From Deltaproteobacteria bacterium ADurb.Bin151 (GTDB lineage Bacteria; Desulfobacterota; Syntrophia; Syntrophales; Smithellaceae): a stretch of 36,090 bases of DNA. The stretch lies in assembly GCA_002070455.1 (NCBI GenBank), contig MWDG01000023.1:1-36090 (forward strand), read 5' to 3'. The notes beneath the pieces were generated by a model that had not been told where the DNA came from, ran no database searches, and saw only the letters and a list, made by a program, of their open reading frames with translations. Below, one piece after another: positions 25,037-33,249 of this stretch (its first letter is position 1; each line of letters begins with the position of its first letter). The translations under genes and the position numbers were made by a program.

Positions 25037-25981
25037 CTACTCCTTCATCGTCACGGGAGGAACTTCGCCTTCCTCATTTTTCGGATCGGGCCAGATCAAT
25101 GAAGACACAATTGACATTACCAGAATGGAGGCAATGACCAGAAGCGATATCGTAACCGGCACATGGAAAAAATCCTCGATCAGCATTTTAATTCCGACAA
25201 AGGTCAGAATAGCCGCCAGGCCGTAGTGGAGAAGATGAAACAATTTCATCAAACCCGAAATCGCGAAAAAGAGCGAGCGGAGCCCTAAAATCGCAAAAAC
25301 ATTGGAGGTGTAAATGATAAAGGGATCTTTGGAAATAGCCAGCACGGCGGGAATCGAATCAATCGCAAAAAGAATATCCGTTGTTTCCAGGGCAAGAAGA
25401 ACGGCCAGCATCGGTGTGGCATGCCGGACGCCACGTTTGACTACAAAAAATCTGGCGCCGGAAAATCTGCTCGTGACCGGTATAACGTAACGCAAAAGTT
25501 TTATCGCGATATTTTTATCCGGATGGACTTCCGTCTGCTTGTTGAGTGCCATCTTGATGCCTGTAAAAATCAGGAAAGCCCCGAAAATATACATGACCCA
25601 GCTGAAAGTGTTGATCAGCGCAACACCCGCAAAGATAAAAACGGCCCGTGTTGCCAACGCCATCAAAATCCCCCAGAACAGCGCTTTGTGCTCGTAGGCG
25701 CGGGGAACGTTGAAAAAGCGGAAAATAAGCATGAAAACAAAAAGATTGTCGATACTCAACGAATATTCAATAAGATAACCTGCAAGAAATTCCATGGCCT
25801 TTCCATGGCCATAGAAAAAATAAATGCCCGTCCCGAACAGGAGGGCCAGCGTCACCCAGAAAAGGGTCCACAGCATGGCTTCCTTCATTTTGATGACGTG
25901 GGATTTTCGGTTGAAGACACCCAGATCAAGGGCCAACATGGCCAGTATAAAGAAGGCAAAAAATATCCACCACCATAACAT
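25037..25981 (-). CDS. TerC/Alx-family integral membrane protein
   Basis: 314 aa with seven to nine hydrophobic segments. The TerC signature acidic residues are in place: LALDLGVFNRK near the N-terminus, EYSLSIDNLFVF (about 73-84) and LETTDILFAIDSIPAV (about 200-215). Bacterial relatives (Alx, MeeF/MeeY-type) export Mn2+ or help metallate exported proteins; the original tellurite link is not general. I looked for a Mn-sensing yybP-ykoY riboswitch in the 113 bases upstream and saw none. It heads a same-strand run of terC, SpoU methyltransferase, cutA, tkt and pgi. Confidence 0.92.
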   Translation of the reverse strand: MLWWWIFFAFFILAMLALDLGVFNRKSHVIKMKEAMLWTLFWVTLALLFGTGIYFFYGHGKAMEFLAGYLIEYSLSIDNLFVFMLIFRFFNVPRAYEHKALFWGILMALATRAVFIFAGVALINTFSWVMYIFGAFLIFTGIKMALNKQTEVHPDKNIAIKLLRYVIPVTSRFSGARFFVVKRGVRHATPMLAVLLALETTDILFAIDSIPAVLAISKDPFIIYTSNVFAILGLRSLFFAISGLMKLFHLLHYGLAAILTFVGIKMLIEDFFHVPVTISLLVIASILVMSIVSSLIWPDPKNEEGEVPPVTMKE

Positions 25982-26094
25982 GGTTTTTGTTCCCCTGAAT
26001 CAACCACCTCGCAGCAAGCTGTCAAGGCATGAAATGAATGTTATAATATCACAGCAAGCTACGAAGAATGAACAATCGTTCCGCGTGAGCGGGA

Positions 26095-27426
26095 TTACAA
26101 TGAACGGCCGAGCGCCTGAGCCGCGTTATGAATAATATCCCAGGCCGGACTGAACGGCGGGGCATAAGCAAGATCCAGGTAACCGACCTGATCAAGATTC
26201 ATTTCCGCCCATAGTGCGACGGACAGCGCATTGATCCTGCCCACCGCTCCGGCAACACCCACCGCCTGCGCGCCAAGCAGTCTGCCCGATGATTTGTCGG
26301 CCGTCAACTTCAAACCAATTTTTCTCATACCCAGTGCAGGCGCCATGGCGCTTCCCCAGGTGATGTTGCTGACCGGTGAGAAACCCGCTGCAACCGCATC
26401 TTTTTCGGAAAGGCCCGTGGCCGCGCATTCCAGATTGAACAACCGGAATGACTGGGCACCCACAATACCGTCAAAGGTGAGAGGCTTGCCGCCGATGTTG
26501 CGTCCGGCAACACGACCCTGTTTGTTGGCAATGTCTCCCAGGGGGATGTTTACCCAGCGGCGGCTGACTCTATGAAACGATTCACAGCAATCGCCGGCTG
26601 CATAAACGTTTTCCATAGAAGCCTGCTGAGCAAAGTTTACCGCGATTGCCCCGGATGAACCGACTTTTAAACCGATGGACTGTGCAAGCCTCGAATCCGG
26701 CCGGACCCCGATGGCAAGTAACACAAGATCTCCTTCATATTCCCCTTTGTCAGTCTTTACACGAAGAGGCGCGTTTGTTCCTTCTTCGATCGCCTGCGCT
26801 GCGGCATTGCCGACAAAGTCCACGCCGTGAGCCTGAAGGTCCTCCAGCATCATGGAAGAAAGGGCCCTGTCCCAGCGATTGGCCGGCAGGGGATCTTTGT
26901 GAATAATGGTTGTTTTCACGCCTGCAGCATACAGCGCCTCGCTCATTTCCAGTCCGATGAACCCACCGCCAATCACAACAACGCGTTTGGCATTTTTTCC
27001 CCGAAGCCAGGTTTTGATATGGATCGCATCTTCCAGATTGCGCAGCGAAAAAACACCAGGAAGGTGAACACCGGGCATGTTCGGCACAACCGCCGCCGTT
27101 CCGGTAGCCATAACGAGAACGTCATAGGGGAAACGGCGACCGTCCTTCACTTCAACAGACGGTTCTTTGGTATGGATGTTTACAACTTCCGCATCGAGCT
27201 GGACATCAATACCGCCATCACGGAATTTTTCCGGCGTCCTGGCAATCAGTTGATTGGCATCCTTGATCATGTCGCCGATATAATATGGAGTCGGACAGGA
27301 GGCATAGGAGACAAATCGGCCCATCTGCAAAATGGTGACGTCCAGAGAGGGATCATTGCGCTTCGCTTCTGCGGCAGTTGAACCGCCGCCTGCGCCGCCC
27401 CCGATAATGACTAAACGCTTGCCCAT
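26095..27426 (-). CDS. CoA-disulfide reductase / NADH oxidase-like flavoprotein
   Basis: About 443 aa, two-dinucleotide-binding-domain flavoprotein: FAD motif IIGGGAGGGS, NAD(P)H motif VVIGGGFIGLEMSEAL, FAD-closing YAAGDCCE, and a C-terminal dimerisation domain. The single redox cysteine typical of CoADR, Nox and Npsr proteins is C44 in SYASCPTPYYIGD, where the family usually has CGLPYY. No rhodanese domain is attached. Plausible reactions are CoA-disulfide, polysulfide or O2 reduction. The frame opens at 27459, but ATG 27426 has GAGGAGG 6 bases upstream and begins MGKRLVIIGGG, and it avoids overlap with lgt, so I chose it. Third gene of the trxB-lgt set. Confidence 0.88.
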   Translation of the reverse strand: MGKRLVIIGGGAGGGSTAAEAKRNDPSLDVTILQMGRFVSYASCPTPYYIGDMIKDANQLIARTPEKFRDGGIDVQLDAEVVNIHTKEPSVEVKDGRRFPYDVLVMATGTAAVVPNMPGVHLPGVFSLRNLEDAIHIKTWLRGKNAKRVVVIGGGFIGLEMSEALYAAGVKTTIIHKDPLPANRWDRALSSMMLEDLQAHGVDFVGNAAAQAIEEGTNAPLRVKTDKGEYEGDLVLLAIGVRPDSRLAQSIGLKVGSSGAIAVNFAQQASMENVYAAGDCCESFHRVSRRWVNIPLGDIANKQGRVAGRNIGGKPLTFDGIVGAQSFRLFNLECAATGLSEKDAVAAGFSPVSNITWGSAMAPALGMRKIGLKLTADKSSGRLLGAQAVGVAGAVGRINALSVALWAEMNLDQVGYLDLAYAPPFSPAWDIIHNAAQALGRSL

Positions 27427-27439
27427 GTTGACCTCCTCT

Positions 27440-28285
27440 TCACTTCGCGCGGGCTGCAACCTGCCGGCGCCACAAAATGATGGCTATTCCCGCCAGCATC
27501 ATCAATATGCAAAGAACCTGACCCATCGTATTGAATCCCAGAACAAATCCAAGGTGTGCATCCGGTTCGCGGAAAAACTCGATGAAGAAACGAACCAGAC
27601 CGTAACCGAAAACATAAAGACCAACGGTGAAACCGTCGAAAGGATTTTTTTTTCGGATGGGCCAGAGGACACAAAACAAAAACAGACCCTCAAACAAAGC
27701 CTCATAAAGCTGTGAGGGATGGCGCAGGCTCCGGGTCGGATCCAGGGGAAAATACATGCCCCACGGCACCGTGGTAACCCGGCCCCAGAGTTCCCCATTG
27801 ATGAAATTGCCCAGCCTGCCGAACATATAGCCCAGGGGTATCGCCGCGCATAACCAGTCTCCGAATTGCCAGAGTTTGATTTTGTGTTTATGGCAAACGT
27901 AAATGGTGACCGCAGCAACACCAATGAATCCGCCATGGTAGGACATACCGCTCAATCCCACAAAGCGAATACCGTCAGAAAAATCAAACGGCAGGATAAT
28001 CTCCAGCGGGTGGGCCATGAAATAGCTGAAGTTGTAGAACAGGGCATAGCCTAACCTTGCCCCGACAATCAGTCCGACCATTGCCCAGACCATGTAATCC
28101 TGAAGAAATTCTACCGTCAGGCTGATCTCTTTGCGCTTAATGCGATAAGAAAAAAGGAAATACACAACCGCAAAGGCAACCAGATACATCAGGCTGTAAT
28201 ACCGAAGCTGAAAAGATCCGATGCTGAAAAGCGAAGGACTGATATGGGATGGCAGATTCTGCCAGGCAATCACAATAGATTCCAT
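27440..28285 (-). CDS. lgt: Phosphatidylglycerol:prolipoprotein diacylglyceryl transferase
   Basis: 281 aa, about seven membrane helices. The catalytic region YHGGFIG (116-122) and the Lgt signature GRLGNFINGELWGR (156-169) are intact, and a second arginine-containing stretch near the C-terminus (YGLVRFFIEFFREPD) completes the active site. Lgt attaches diacylglycerol to the lipobox cysteine of prelipoproteins, including presumably the two lipoproteins encoded at 30.2-31.4 and 33.25-33.7 kb. It starts 3 bases after the trxB stop and ends 13 bases before the CoADR-like gene, so the three genes form one operon. Confidence 0.96.
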   Translation of the reverse strand: MESIVIAWQNLPSHISPSLFSIGSFQLRYYSLMYLVAFAVVYFLFSYRIKRKEISLTVEFLQDYMVWAMVGLIVGARLGYALFYNFSYFMAHPLEIILPFDFSDGIRFVGLSGMSYHGGFIGVAAVTIYVCHKHKIKLWQFGDWLCAAIPLGYMFGRLGNFINGELWGRVTTVPWGMYFPLDPTRSLRHPSQLYEALFEGLFLFCVLWPIRKKNPFDGFTVGLYVFGYGLVRFFIEFFREPDAHLGFVLGFNTMGQVLCILMMLAGIAIILWRRQVAARAK

Positions 28286-28288
28286 TGA

Positions 28289-29248
28289 TTAGTATGTCTG
28301 GCCTTTCACTTCATCGATGTACAATTCGGCACTGTTCACGGCGTTGGCCCCGTCACCGGCAGCGGTGACAACCTGCCGGAAAAGCTTCGCCCGGCAGTCT
28401 CCGGCGGCGAAAAGGCCCTGTGCATTTGTCCGCATATTTTCATCGGTTACGATAAAACCCGTTTTATCTGTCTCCACCAAGCCCTTGAAAATTTCCGTAT
28501 ATGGCAGACGACCCACAAAAATGAAAATCCCGTCAGCGGATATCTCCGAAAGGCCGCCGGTCTGAATATTTTTCACTTTTACACCAGTGACAAAATCAGT
28601 CCCCGTTATTTCTGAAACCGTTGAATTCCAGACAAACTCAATCTTCTTTTCGGCAAAGGCACGACTCTGCAGCATGCCCGCCGCGCGAAGCCTGTCCCTC
28701 CGGTGAATCACAACCACTTTTTTGGCGAAGTGGGTCAGGAAAAGTGCTTCCTGAATGGCCGTATCGCCGCCGCCCACCACAATCACATCACGATTCCTGT
28801 AAAAGGGTCCGTCACAGGTCGCGCAATAAGATACACCTTTCCCTGCAAATTCCGATTCTCCCGACACACCAAGACTCCGCCACATGGCACCCGTCGCTGC
28901 GATAATGCTGAGCGTTTTGAAAACCTTGTCTGAGGAGGTTACTTCCCACACCGGCGAAGCGGAAGATTTTTTTATGCCGGTTACATCTTTAGAAAGAATT
29001 TCCAGGCCGAATTTCAGGGCTTGTTTCTTGAAAAGCTGCATCAACTCAAATCCGCCAATTCCTTCGGGAATTCCCGGATAATTTTCGATCATGTCCGTGA
29101 TGGTGATCTGGCTTACCGAACTTTCACCTTCGATGAGAAGTGTTTTGAGCGCGGCCCTCGCCGCATAAATACCGGCTGTATAACCTGCCGGCCCACCGCC
29201 GATAATAATAATATCGTAATCATACTCGGGCAAGGTCCCCTGCTTCAT
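28289..29248 (-). CDS. trxB: Thioredoxin reductase
   Basis: 319 aa, low-molecular-weight TrxB. FAD motif IIGGGPAGYTAGIYAARA (15-32), redox centre CATC (142-145) followed by DGPFYRNRDVIVVGGGDTA (nucleotide motif 159-164), NADPH-phosphate-binding HRRDRLRA, and C-terminal FAAGDCRAKLFRQ. It reduces thioredoxin with NADPH in the cytoplasm, and the electrons could pass via CcdA to the TlpA-like protein. First gene of the trxB-lgt-CoADR-like operon. The ATG has AGGAG 8 bases upstream. Confidence 0.96.
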   Translation of the reverse strand: MKQGTLPEYDYDIIIIGGGPAGYTAGIYAARAALKTLLIEGESSVSQITITDMIENYPGIPEGIGGFELMQLFKKQALKFGLEILSKDVTGIKKSSASPVWEVTSSDKVFKTLSIIAATGAMWRSLGVSGESEFAGKGVSYCATCDGPFYRNRDVIVVGGGDTAIQEALFLTHFAKKVVVIHRRDRLRAAGMLQSRAFAEKKIEFVWNSTVSEITGTDFVTGVKVKNIQTGGLSEISADGIFIFVGRLPYTEIFKGLVETDKTGFIVTDENMRTNAQGLFAAGDCRAKLFRQVVTAAGDGANAVNSAELYIDEVKGQTY

Positions 29249-29333
29249 AAAAAATCTCCTGTTGTTTTGCCAATTTCTTTAATCAGGAAGATCGTATTTT
29301 GTAAAGACGAAATTAAAGAGGTTTACATAAAGC

Positions 29334-29365
29334 AAAAAGCGTCTCAAAACATGCAGACGCTTTTT
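29334..29365. terminator. Bidirectional intrinsic terminator
   Basis: aaaaagcgtct (29334-29344) pairs with agacgcttttt (29355-29365) around a 10-base loop. On the minus strand it ends the repeat-protein gene and insulates trxB downstream. Confidence 0.85.
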
Positions 29366-29411
29366 GTTGTTAAGGTTTTTTACTTTGGTTCAGATCAATT
29401 CACCCGCAATA

Positions 29412-29771
29412 CTACCATCTGGGAGGGGGAGGACCCCAACCACGACGATGACCCCAGTGGCGGCGATGAGGTGGAGGAGGACCCCAACCACGATGATAAC
29501 CCCAGTGACGGCGAGGGGGGGGAGGTCCATAACCGCGATAACCCCAGTGACGGCGAGGCGGATATCTGCGATATCCCGGACCACGACGCCAGGGACGTTG
29601 CGCAAGCAAAATGGGAGAATCATCACCGAGATCCTGGTCAAAAAGCAGCGCAAGCCCCGAAGCAGGATTATTTCCTGATTTATCAACAGACGCATCAGCC
29701 TGAACGGCCGTTGTTACCATCAGGATCGTTAAGATTACCGTCAAAAAAGAACATTTCATCCAATAGCTCAT
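29412..29771 (-). CDS. Secreted His/Arg/Trp/Gly/Pro repeat protein
   Basis: 119 aa. Residues 1-25 are a clear signal peptide (hydrophobic core 8-20, AVQA cleavage box). After a neutral spacer (26-58, LLFDQDLGDDSPILLA) comes a strongly basic low-complexity tail of three near-identical units of 14-17 residues: RRHWGYRGYGPPPP (73-86), RRHWGYHRGWGPPPPH (87-102), RRHWGHRRGWGPPPPRW (103-119). ATG 29771 is chosen over GTG 29777 because GGAGG lies 5 bases before it. Its own terminator follows. No known domain. Possible roles are cell-surface, nucleic-acid, polysaccharide or metal binding (His-rich), but none is shown. A real gene, given the signal peptide, ribosome site and terminator. Confidence 0.75.
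   Translation of the reverse strand: MSYWMKCSFLTVILTILMVTTAVQADASVDKSGNNPASGLALLFDQDLGDDSPILLAQRPWRRGPGYRRYPPRRHWGYRGYGPPPPRRHWGYHRGWGPPPPHRRHWGHRRGWGPPPPRW
29427..29555. repeat. Tandem DNA repeat encoding the HWG/PPPP units
   Basis: Near-identical blocks of roughly 45 bases, recognisable by accccagtg(a/g)cggcga and gaggaccccaaccacgatga, lie in tandem inside the repeat-protein gene. Copy-number variation by slippage is likely between strains. Confidence 0.7.
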
Positions 29772-29777
29772 TTTCAC

Positions 29778-30212
29778 CTCCTGCAGTTAAAATTACCTTT
29801 GAACATAAATAACTTGTAATACAATATCTTCCCCATCAACATTTTGGCTCTTTCCATTATCGAAAAACCAACATTAATCTTTGATACTTTAAACAAGTTG
29901 CATGCCTGTTTTCCTCATGTTTGAAATAAGAATGATTATTTTTCCATTTGTTGTAAAAAGAGGGATGGAAGTTTGGGTAGTATGACATGCAAATATTCGG
30001 ATTATAATAAATTTTACGGATGTGCAGATTTGTGCAAAACACGATGGAAACAAGTCTTTGAAGGTGTGCAACAGTGTATCCATGATCCTCAATCCTTCAT
30101 CTGACTATCATATTACATAAAATGGATGTCCTGTCTACAAAAATTGCAGAATCAGCAAACTCAAAATGCTCAGTAGAAGCTTTTTGGATCATTCAAAATA
30201 CACACAGATTGG
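29778..30212. other. AT-rich intergenic stretch without a recognisable gene
   Basis: About 435 bases, markedly AT-rich compared with the neighbouring genes. Apart from the ribosome site of the repeat protein and an isolated tataat (about 30003), I see no convincing gene, RNA or terminator. Short frames on the minus strand have no ribosome site or coding character. Confidence 0.5.
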
Positions 30213-31427
30213 CTAGGGTCTGCAAAGCGAAACATTGTCACCGAGTCCATCGGGCATTTCTCCACATCGCACAAGATTGTCCTTGTTTTTTTCCTGACAG
30301 TATCGGTAGGCCAAACCAGCGTATGCACAGAGAGGCACAAGCACGGGATCTAACTGCTGGACATCAGAGCCCTGCATTGCGCCGATTTTTGCCTTTTCGA
30401 TGGCTTCCCTGAAGCTCAGGTCCGGGTTGTTGTCCAGAATATAGGTTATATGCAGGGCACCTGTTCTGTCTGTTCCCGTTACACAGTGAAAATAAATCAG
30501 TCTTTTTTTCCCGGAACCGTCAGCGGTCGTCAGCAAGGTCCTCAGATAGGCGGAAGCGTCAATAAAATGCATCTTGTCGAGCGCCACTTCCGTCTCTGTA
30601 TATAAACCGTCGTACTTCCTGATCGTATTATCGCAGGGCTTGCTCGGGCAGGCAAACATTGGCCACCATACAAGTCCCCCAAGTATCTTTTCAGCAATTG
30701 TTGATGTATAAATGGTTTCCGGTTCCCAATCGCTGTCATTATCATACGGAAGCCATTTACGGCCGAAACCGTTCGCAATATCATCAAGGCTTCGTCCCAG
30801 AGCATTCATCTCCAGATTCAGCTCAATTGCGTTGGTAGCGTTGTCGTGAAGAACAAATTCGATGACATCATAATCAGCAATCTCGAAGTGAAAATCCGGG
30901 TCTAATGTCTTCAATTTCTCTTTGGTGATCACCTTGATTGCTTCATATTGATAACTTTTGGCCTCTCTTGTATCGCCTGTCAGCGGGATGCTGCCCCTTA
31001 CCAGCACATTGCCGGTGGCCTTGTCCACATCCACAACGGCAACGCGTCCGTCCACAAATTCCGGATTATAGCGGGGTGCAGAATAGGCAATGTAAGCTGT
31101 AAAAGCAATCGGTTGAACGTCTTCATCCAAAACCTCTCCATTTTCCGCGCAAAACTCTATGATCATGGCTGTTGTATTGATTGGAATGTTTGTCAGCACA
31201 TGTTGGGAAGATATGGTAAACGAGGAAGACAAAAGTGTCTGGTTGCCCTGTTCATCGACCAAAGCATAACGCACATGATGAACACTGTCCGGCAAATTTT
31301 CCTCCTGATGCTCGACTAATATAGTTCCACTCCATATCGCCTTATCTCCATCGCTGCATGCACATAACATTACTGTAAAAGAAAAGACCAGCCATACCGC
31401 AGCAACCCTCACCGAAATTCTTTCCAT
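30213..31427 (-). CDS. Lipoprotein with C-terminal protein-tyrosine-phosphatase-like CX5R domain
   Basis: 404 aa. A signal peptide ends in the lipobox LCAC, with Cys24 as the probable lipid attachment site. Residues 30-170 look like a beta-rich domain (SGTILVEH, VRYALVDEQGNQT, ANGEVL-type turns). Residues about 170-404 end in a tyrosine-phosphatase loop, HCVTGTDRTG (314-323), giving the nucleophile Cys315 and phosphate-binding Arg321. The loop resembles the HCxxGxDRTG of Y_phosphatase3 and phytase-like enzymes. CMHFIDASAYLRTLL-type helices precede it. It should act outside the cytoplasmic membrane. Substrate (phosphoprotein, inositol phosphate, lipid phosphate) is unknown. Several extra cysteines (C260, C265, C367, C377, C388, C402) could form disulfides. 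Confidence 0.75.
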   Translation of the reverse strand: MERISVRVAAVWLVFSFTVMLCACSDGDKAIWSGTILVEHQEENLPDSVHHVRYALVDEQGNQTLLSSSFTISSQHVLTNIPINTTAMIIEFCAENGEVLDEDVQPIAFTAYIAYSAPRYNPEFVDGRVAVVDVDKATGNVLVRGSIPLTGDTREAKSYQYEAIKVITKEKLKTLDPDFHFEIADYDVIEFVLHDNATNAIELNLEMNALGRSLDDIANGFGRKWLPYDNDSDWEPETIYTSTIAEKILGGLVWWPMFACPSKPCDNTIRKYDGLYTETEVALDKMHFIDASAYLRTLLTTADGSGKKRLIYFHCVTGTDRTGALHITYILDNNPDLSFREAIEKAKIGAMQGSDVQQLDPVLVPLCAYAGLAYRYCQEKNKDNLVRCGEMPDGLGDNVSLCRP

Positions 31428-31680
31428 ATCCGCATCCTTAAAATGATTTTACTCCTTTCTGCCGGCAGTGTCACGCAGGAGAATTGTGTAAAAACACTCT
31501 TTTTTAATGTGAAGCAAACGGTAGATCCATTCTACAACCCGGGAACAATTTACAACATATTTATAAATATCCAATACTTATGCAACGCAAAGATCCTGCA
31601 ATAAAGTCTCGCTTTTAAAATAAATTTGTGACAAAGCATTTTAAAATTGAGAGTATTAAGCTCTGCAAGGGGAAAATGTC

Positions 31681-32331
31681 ATGAGAGTCAAAACGCAGGA
31701 GTTGTTTAATGTTTATTCACACCTGGCCGGTGTAATCGCCGCCATTGTCGGCACAGTTTATCTGGCAATGGAGGCCAGTAATTCGACATCCGGTCTCGTC
31801 ACTTCACTTATTTACGGGATTTCCGTTGTTTTTCTTTTTTCAGCAAGCACGCTGTATCACGCGTTCAAAAAAGAAGAGAACGAGCTTTCCTTCTGGAGGA
31901 AAATGGATCGGATGGCCATTTTTTTCATGATCGCCGGAACCTTTACTCCGGTATGCTATTTCTGCATGGAAGACCCATACCGATGGTATATGATCATTTT
32001 CCAGTGGAGCCTTGTGGGTGCCGGCGTCATTTCACAGATATTTTTCCCGAGGGCGCCGAGAAAGCTTTACGCGATTATCTATTTATCCATGGGCTGGTCA
32101 GCCCTTTTCACCGTAAGGCAACTACTTGCCAACATGACTTCATCCCAGGCCGTCCTCCTGGTATCGGGAGGAATCGCCTTTACCCTGGGGGCCATCATTT
32201 ACGCCATAAAAAAACCAAGAATGTTTCCAGGGGTGTTCAGTTTTCATGAGCTCTTTCATATCCTGGTTTTGATCGGCGGGAGCCTGCATTATGCGATGAT
32301 CTACGGGGTCTTTTCCCACGCTGGCGCCTGA
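31681..32331 (+). CDS. Hemolysin III / PAQR-family membrane protein
   Basis: 216 aa, seven predicted membrane helices. The conserved PAQR metal-site residues are present: S57/H60 in SASTLYH, D76 in KMDRMAIFFMIAGTFTP, and H189/H193 in FHELFH. Bacterial HlyIII/YqfA relatives affect membrane fluidity homeostasis and, by relation to the eukaryotic receptors, may be zinc-dependent amidohydrolases; the haemolysin name is historical. AAGGGG lies 8-9 bases before ATG 31681. The next gene starts immediately after its stop, so the two are translationally coupled. Confidence 0.92.
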   Translation: MRVKTQELFNVYSHLAGVIAAIVGTVYLAMEASNSTSGLVTSLIYGISVVFLFSASTLYHAFKKEENELSFWRKMDRMAIFFMIAGTFTPVCYFCMEDPYRWYMIIFQWSLVGAGVISQIFFPRAPRKLYAIIYLSMGWSALFTVRQLLANMTSSQAVLLVSGGIAFTLGAIIYAIKKPRMFPGVFSFHELFHILVLIGGSLHYAMIYGVFSHAGA

Positions 32332-32334
32332 TTG

Positions 32335-33237
32335 ATGAACAGCTCCTTCTTTCCTAAAAACAGAGAACTGGAAACAGAAAGGCTTCTGGAAGCCGAGACG
32401 GAATTGTTTTTCAGAGAATATAAAAAATATTTTGTCGCGGGCGAAACGAAACCTCCGGGGATTGGAAAACCTTTTTTTCTGCATTCAACTCATTCAGACA
32501 CCGGCGTGCTTCTCATCCACGGCCTGATGGCCGCGCCGGAGGAGGTCCGGGAATGGGCAAACTTTCTGCACGCAAAAGGTTTGACCATTTACGCACCAAG
32601 GCTTTCAGGCCACGGGACATCATCCAAAGATCTTGCTACCCGCCATTATCAAGACTGGCTTGACTCGGTTGACCGCGGTCATGCCATTCTGAAAACCTGC
32701 TGCAGAAAAATTATTGTCGCCGGTTTCTCCACCGGAGCGGGCCTCGCTCTTCAATCGGCCATCATGAAACCGCACGATTTTGAGGCGGTAATCAGCATCA
32801 GTGCACCGCTGAAGTTCAAACGTTTTTCATCAAGGTTTGCCGAACTTCTGAATGGATTCAATCAACTCTGCAAATTTGCGGGTGTACGTAAAATAACAAA
32901 AGAGTTTATGGAAAACGACGCGGACAATCCCCACATCAACTATCTGCAATGCCCGGTCAGCGCTTTTGTTCAGGTCAAAAAGCTCATGAAAAAAGTCGGC
33001 CGAGCGCTCCCTGACATTAAAATTCCGTCCCTGGTCATCCAGGCCAATCTAGACCCCAAAGTCGATCCGAAAAGCGGCCCCGAAATTTTCAAGCGCATCG
33101 GTTCGGCAAAAAAAAGTTTTTCCTGGATTGATTATCATCAGCATGGAATTGTGCGGGGGGAAATTGCCGCGCATGTTTTCAAAGAAGTTGAGTCTTTTCT
33201 TGTGTCCTGCAGCCTTATGAATCCGGCCGGGCAATAA
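32335..33237 (+). CDS. Alpha/beta hydrolase (carboxylesterase / monoacylglycerol-lipase-like)
   Basis: 300 aa. Oxyanion HG at 62-63 (LLIHGLMAAPEE), APRLSGHG (87-94), nucleophile Ser132 in GFSTGAG, Asp240 or Asp244 in ANLDPKVDP, and His268 or His270 in YHQHGI. The Est30/monoglyceride-lipase-like layout suggests short- or medium-chain ester hydrolysis. The start ATG 32335 is only 4 bases past the HlyIII stop (a TTG at 32332 is also in frame), so translation is probably coupled to hlyIII. If HlyIII acts on membrane lipids, a coupled lipase-like enzyme would be a natural partner, but that is inference. It converges with a small lipoprotein gene. Confidence 0.87.
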   Translation: MNSSFFPKNRELETERLLEAETELFFREYKKYFVAGETKPPGIGKPFFLHSTHSDTGVLLIHGLMAAPEEVREWANFLHAKGLTIYAPRLSGHGTSSKDLATRHYQDWLDSVDRGHAILKTCCRKIIVAGFSTGAGLALQSAIMKPHDFEAVISISAPLKFKRFSSRFAELLNGFNQLCKFAGVRKITKEFMENDADNPHINYLQCPVSAFVQVKKLMKKVGRALPDIKIPSLVIQANLDPKVDPKSGPEIFKRIGSAKKSFSWIDYHQHGIVRGEIAAHVFKEVESFLVSCSLMNPAGQ

Positions 33238-33249
33238 GGGCGGAGGGGG

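Noticed and set aside
25982..26094. Mn-sensing yybP-ykoY riboswitch before terC
   Set aside because: The leader is only 113 bases and lacks the conserved GGGGAGUA and CCG-type core. Only small local hairpins are seen.
29021..29812. Plus-strand frame of 263 codons rich in DPNHDD/NPSDGE repeats
   Set aside because: It is the complementary reading of trxB and the HWG/PPPP repeat gene. It has no ribosome site, and the repeated acidic residues are simply the reverse reading of the tandem DNA repeat.
29857..30092. Two overlapping small minus-strand frames (61-67 codons)
   Set aside because: AT-rich sequence with no ribosome site, no hydrophobic signal and no conserved look; chance open frames.
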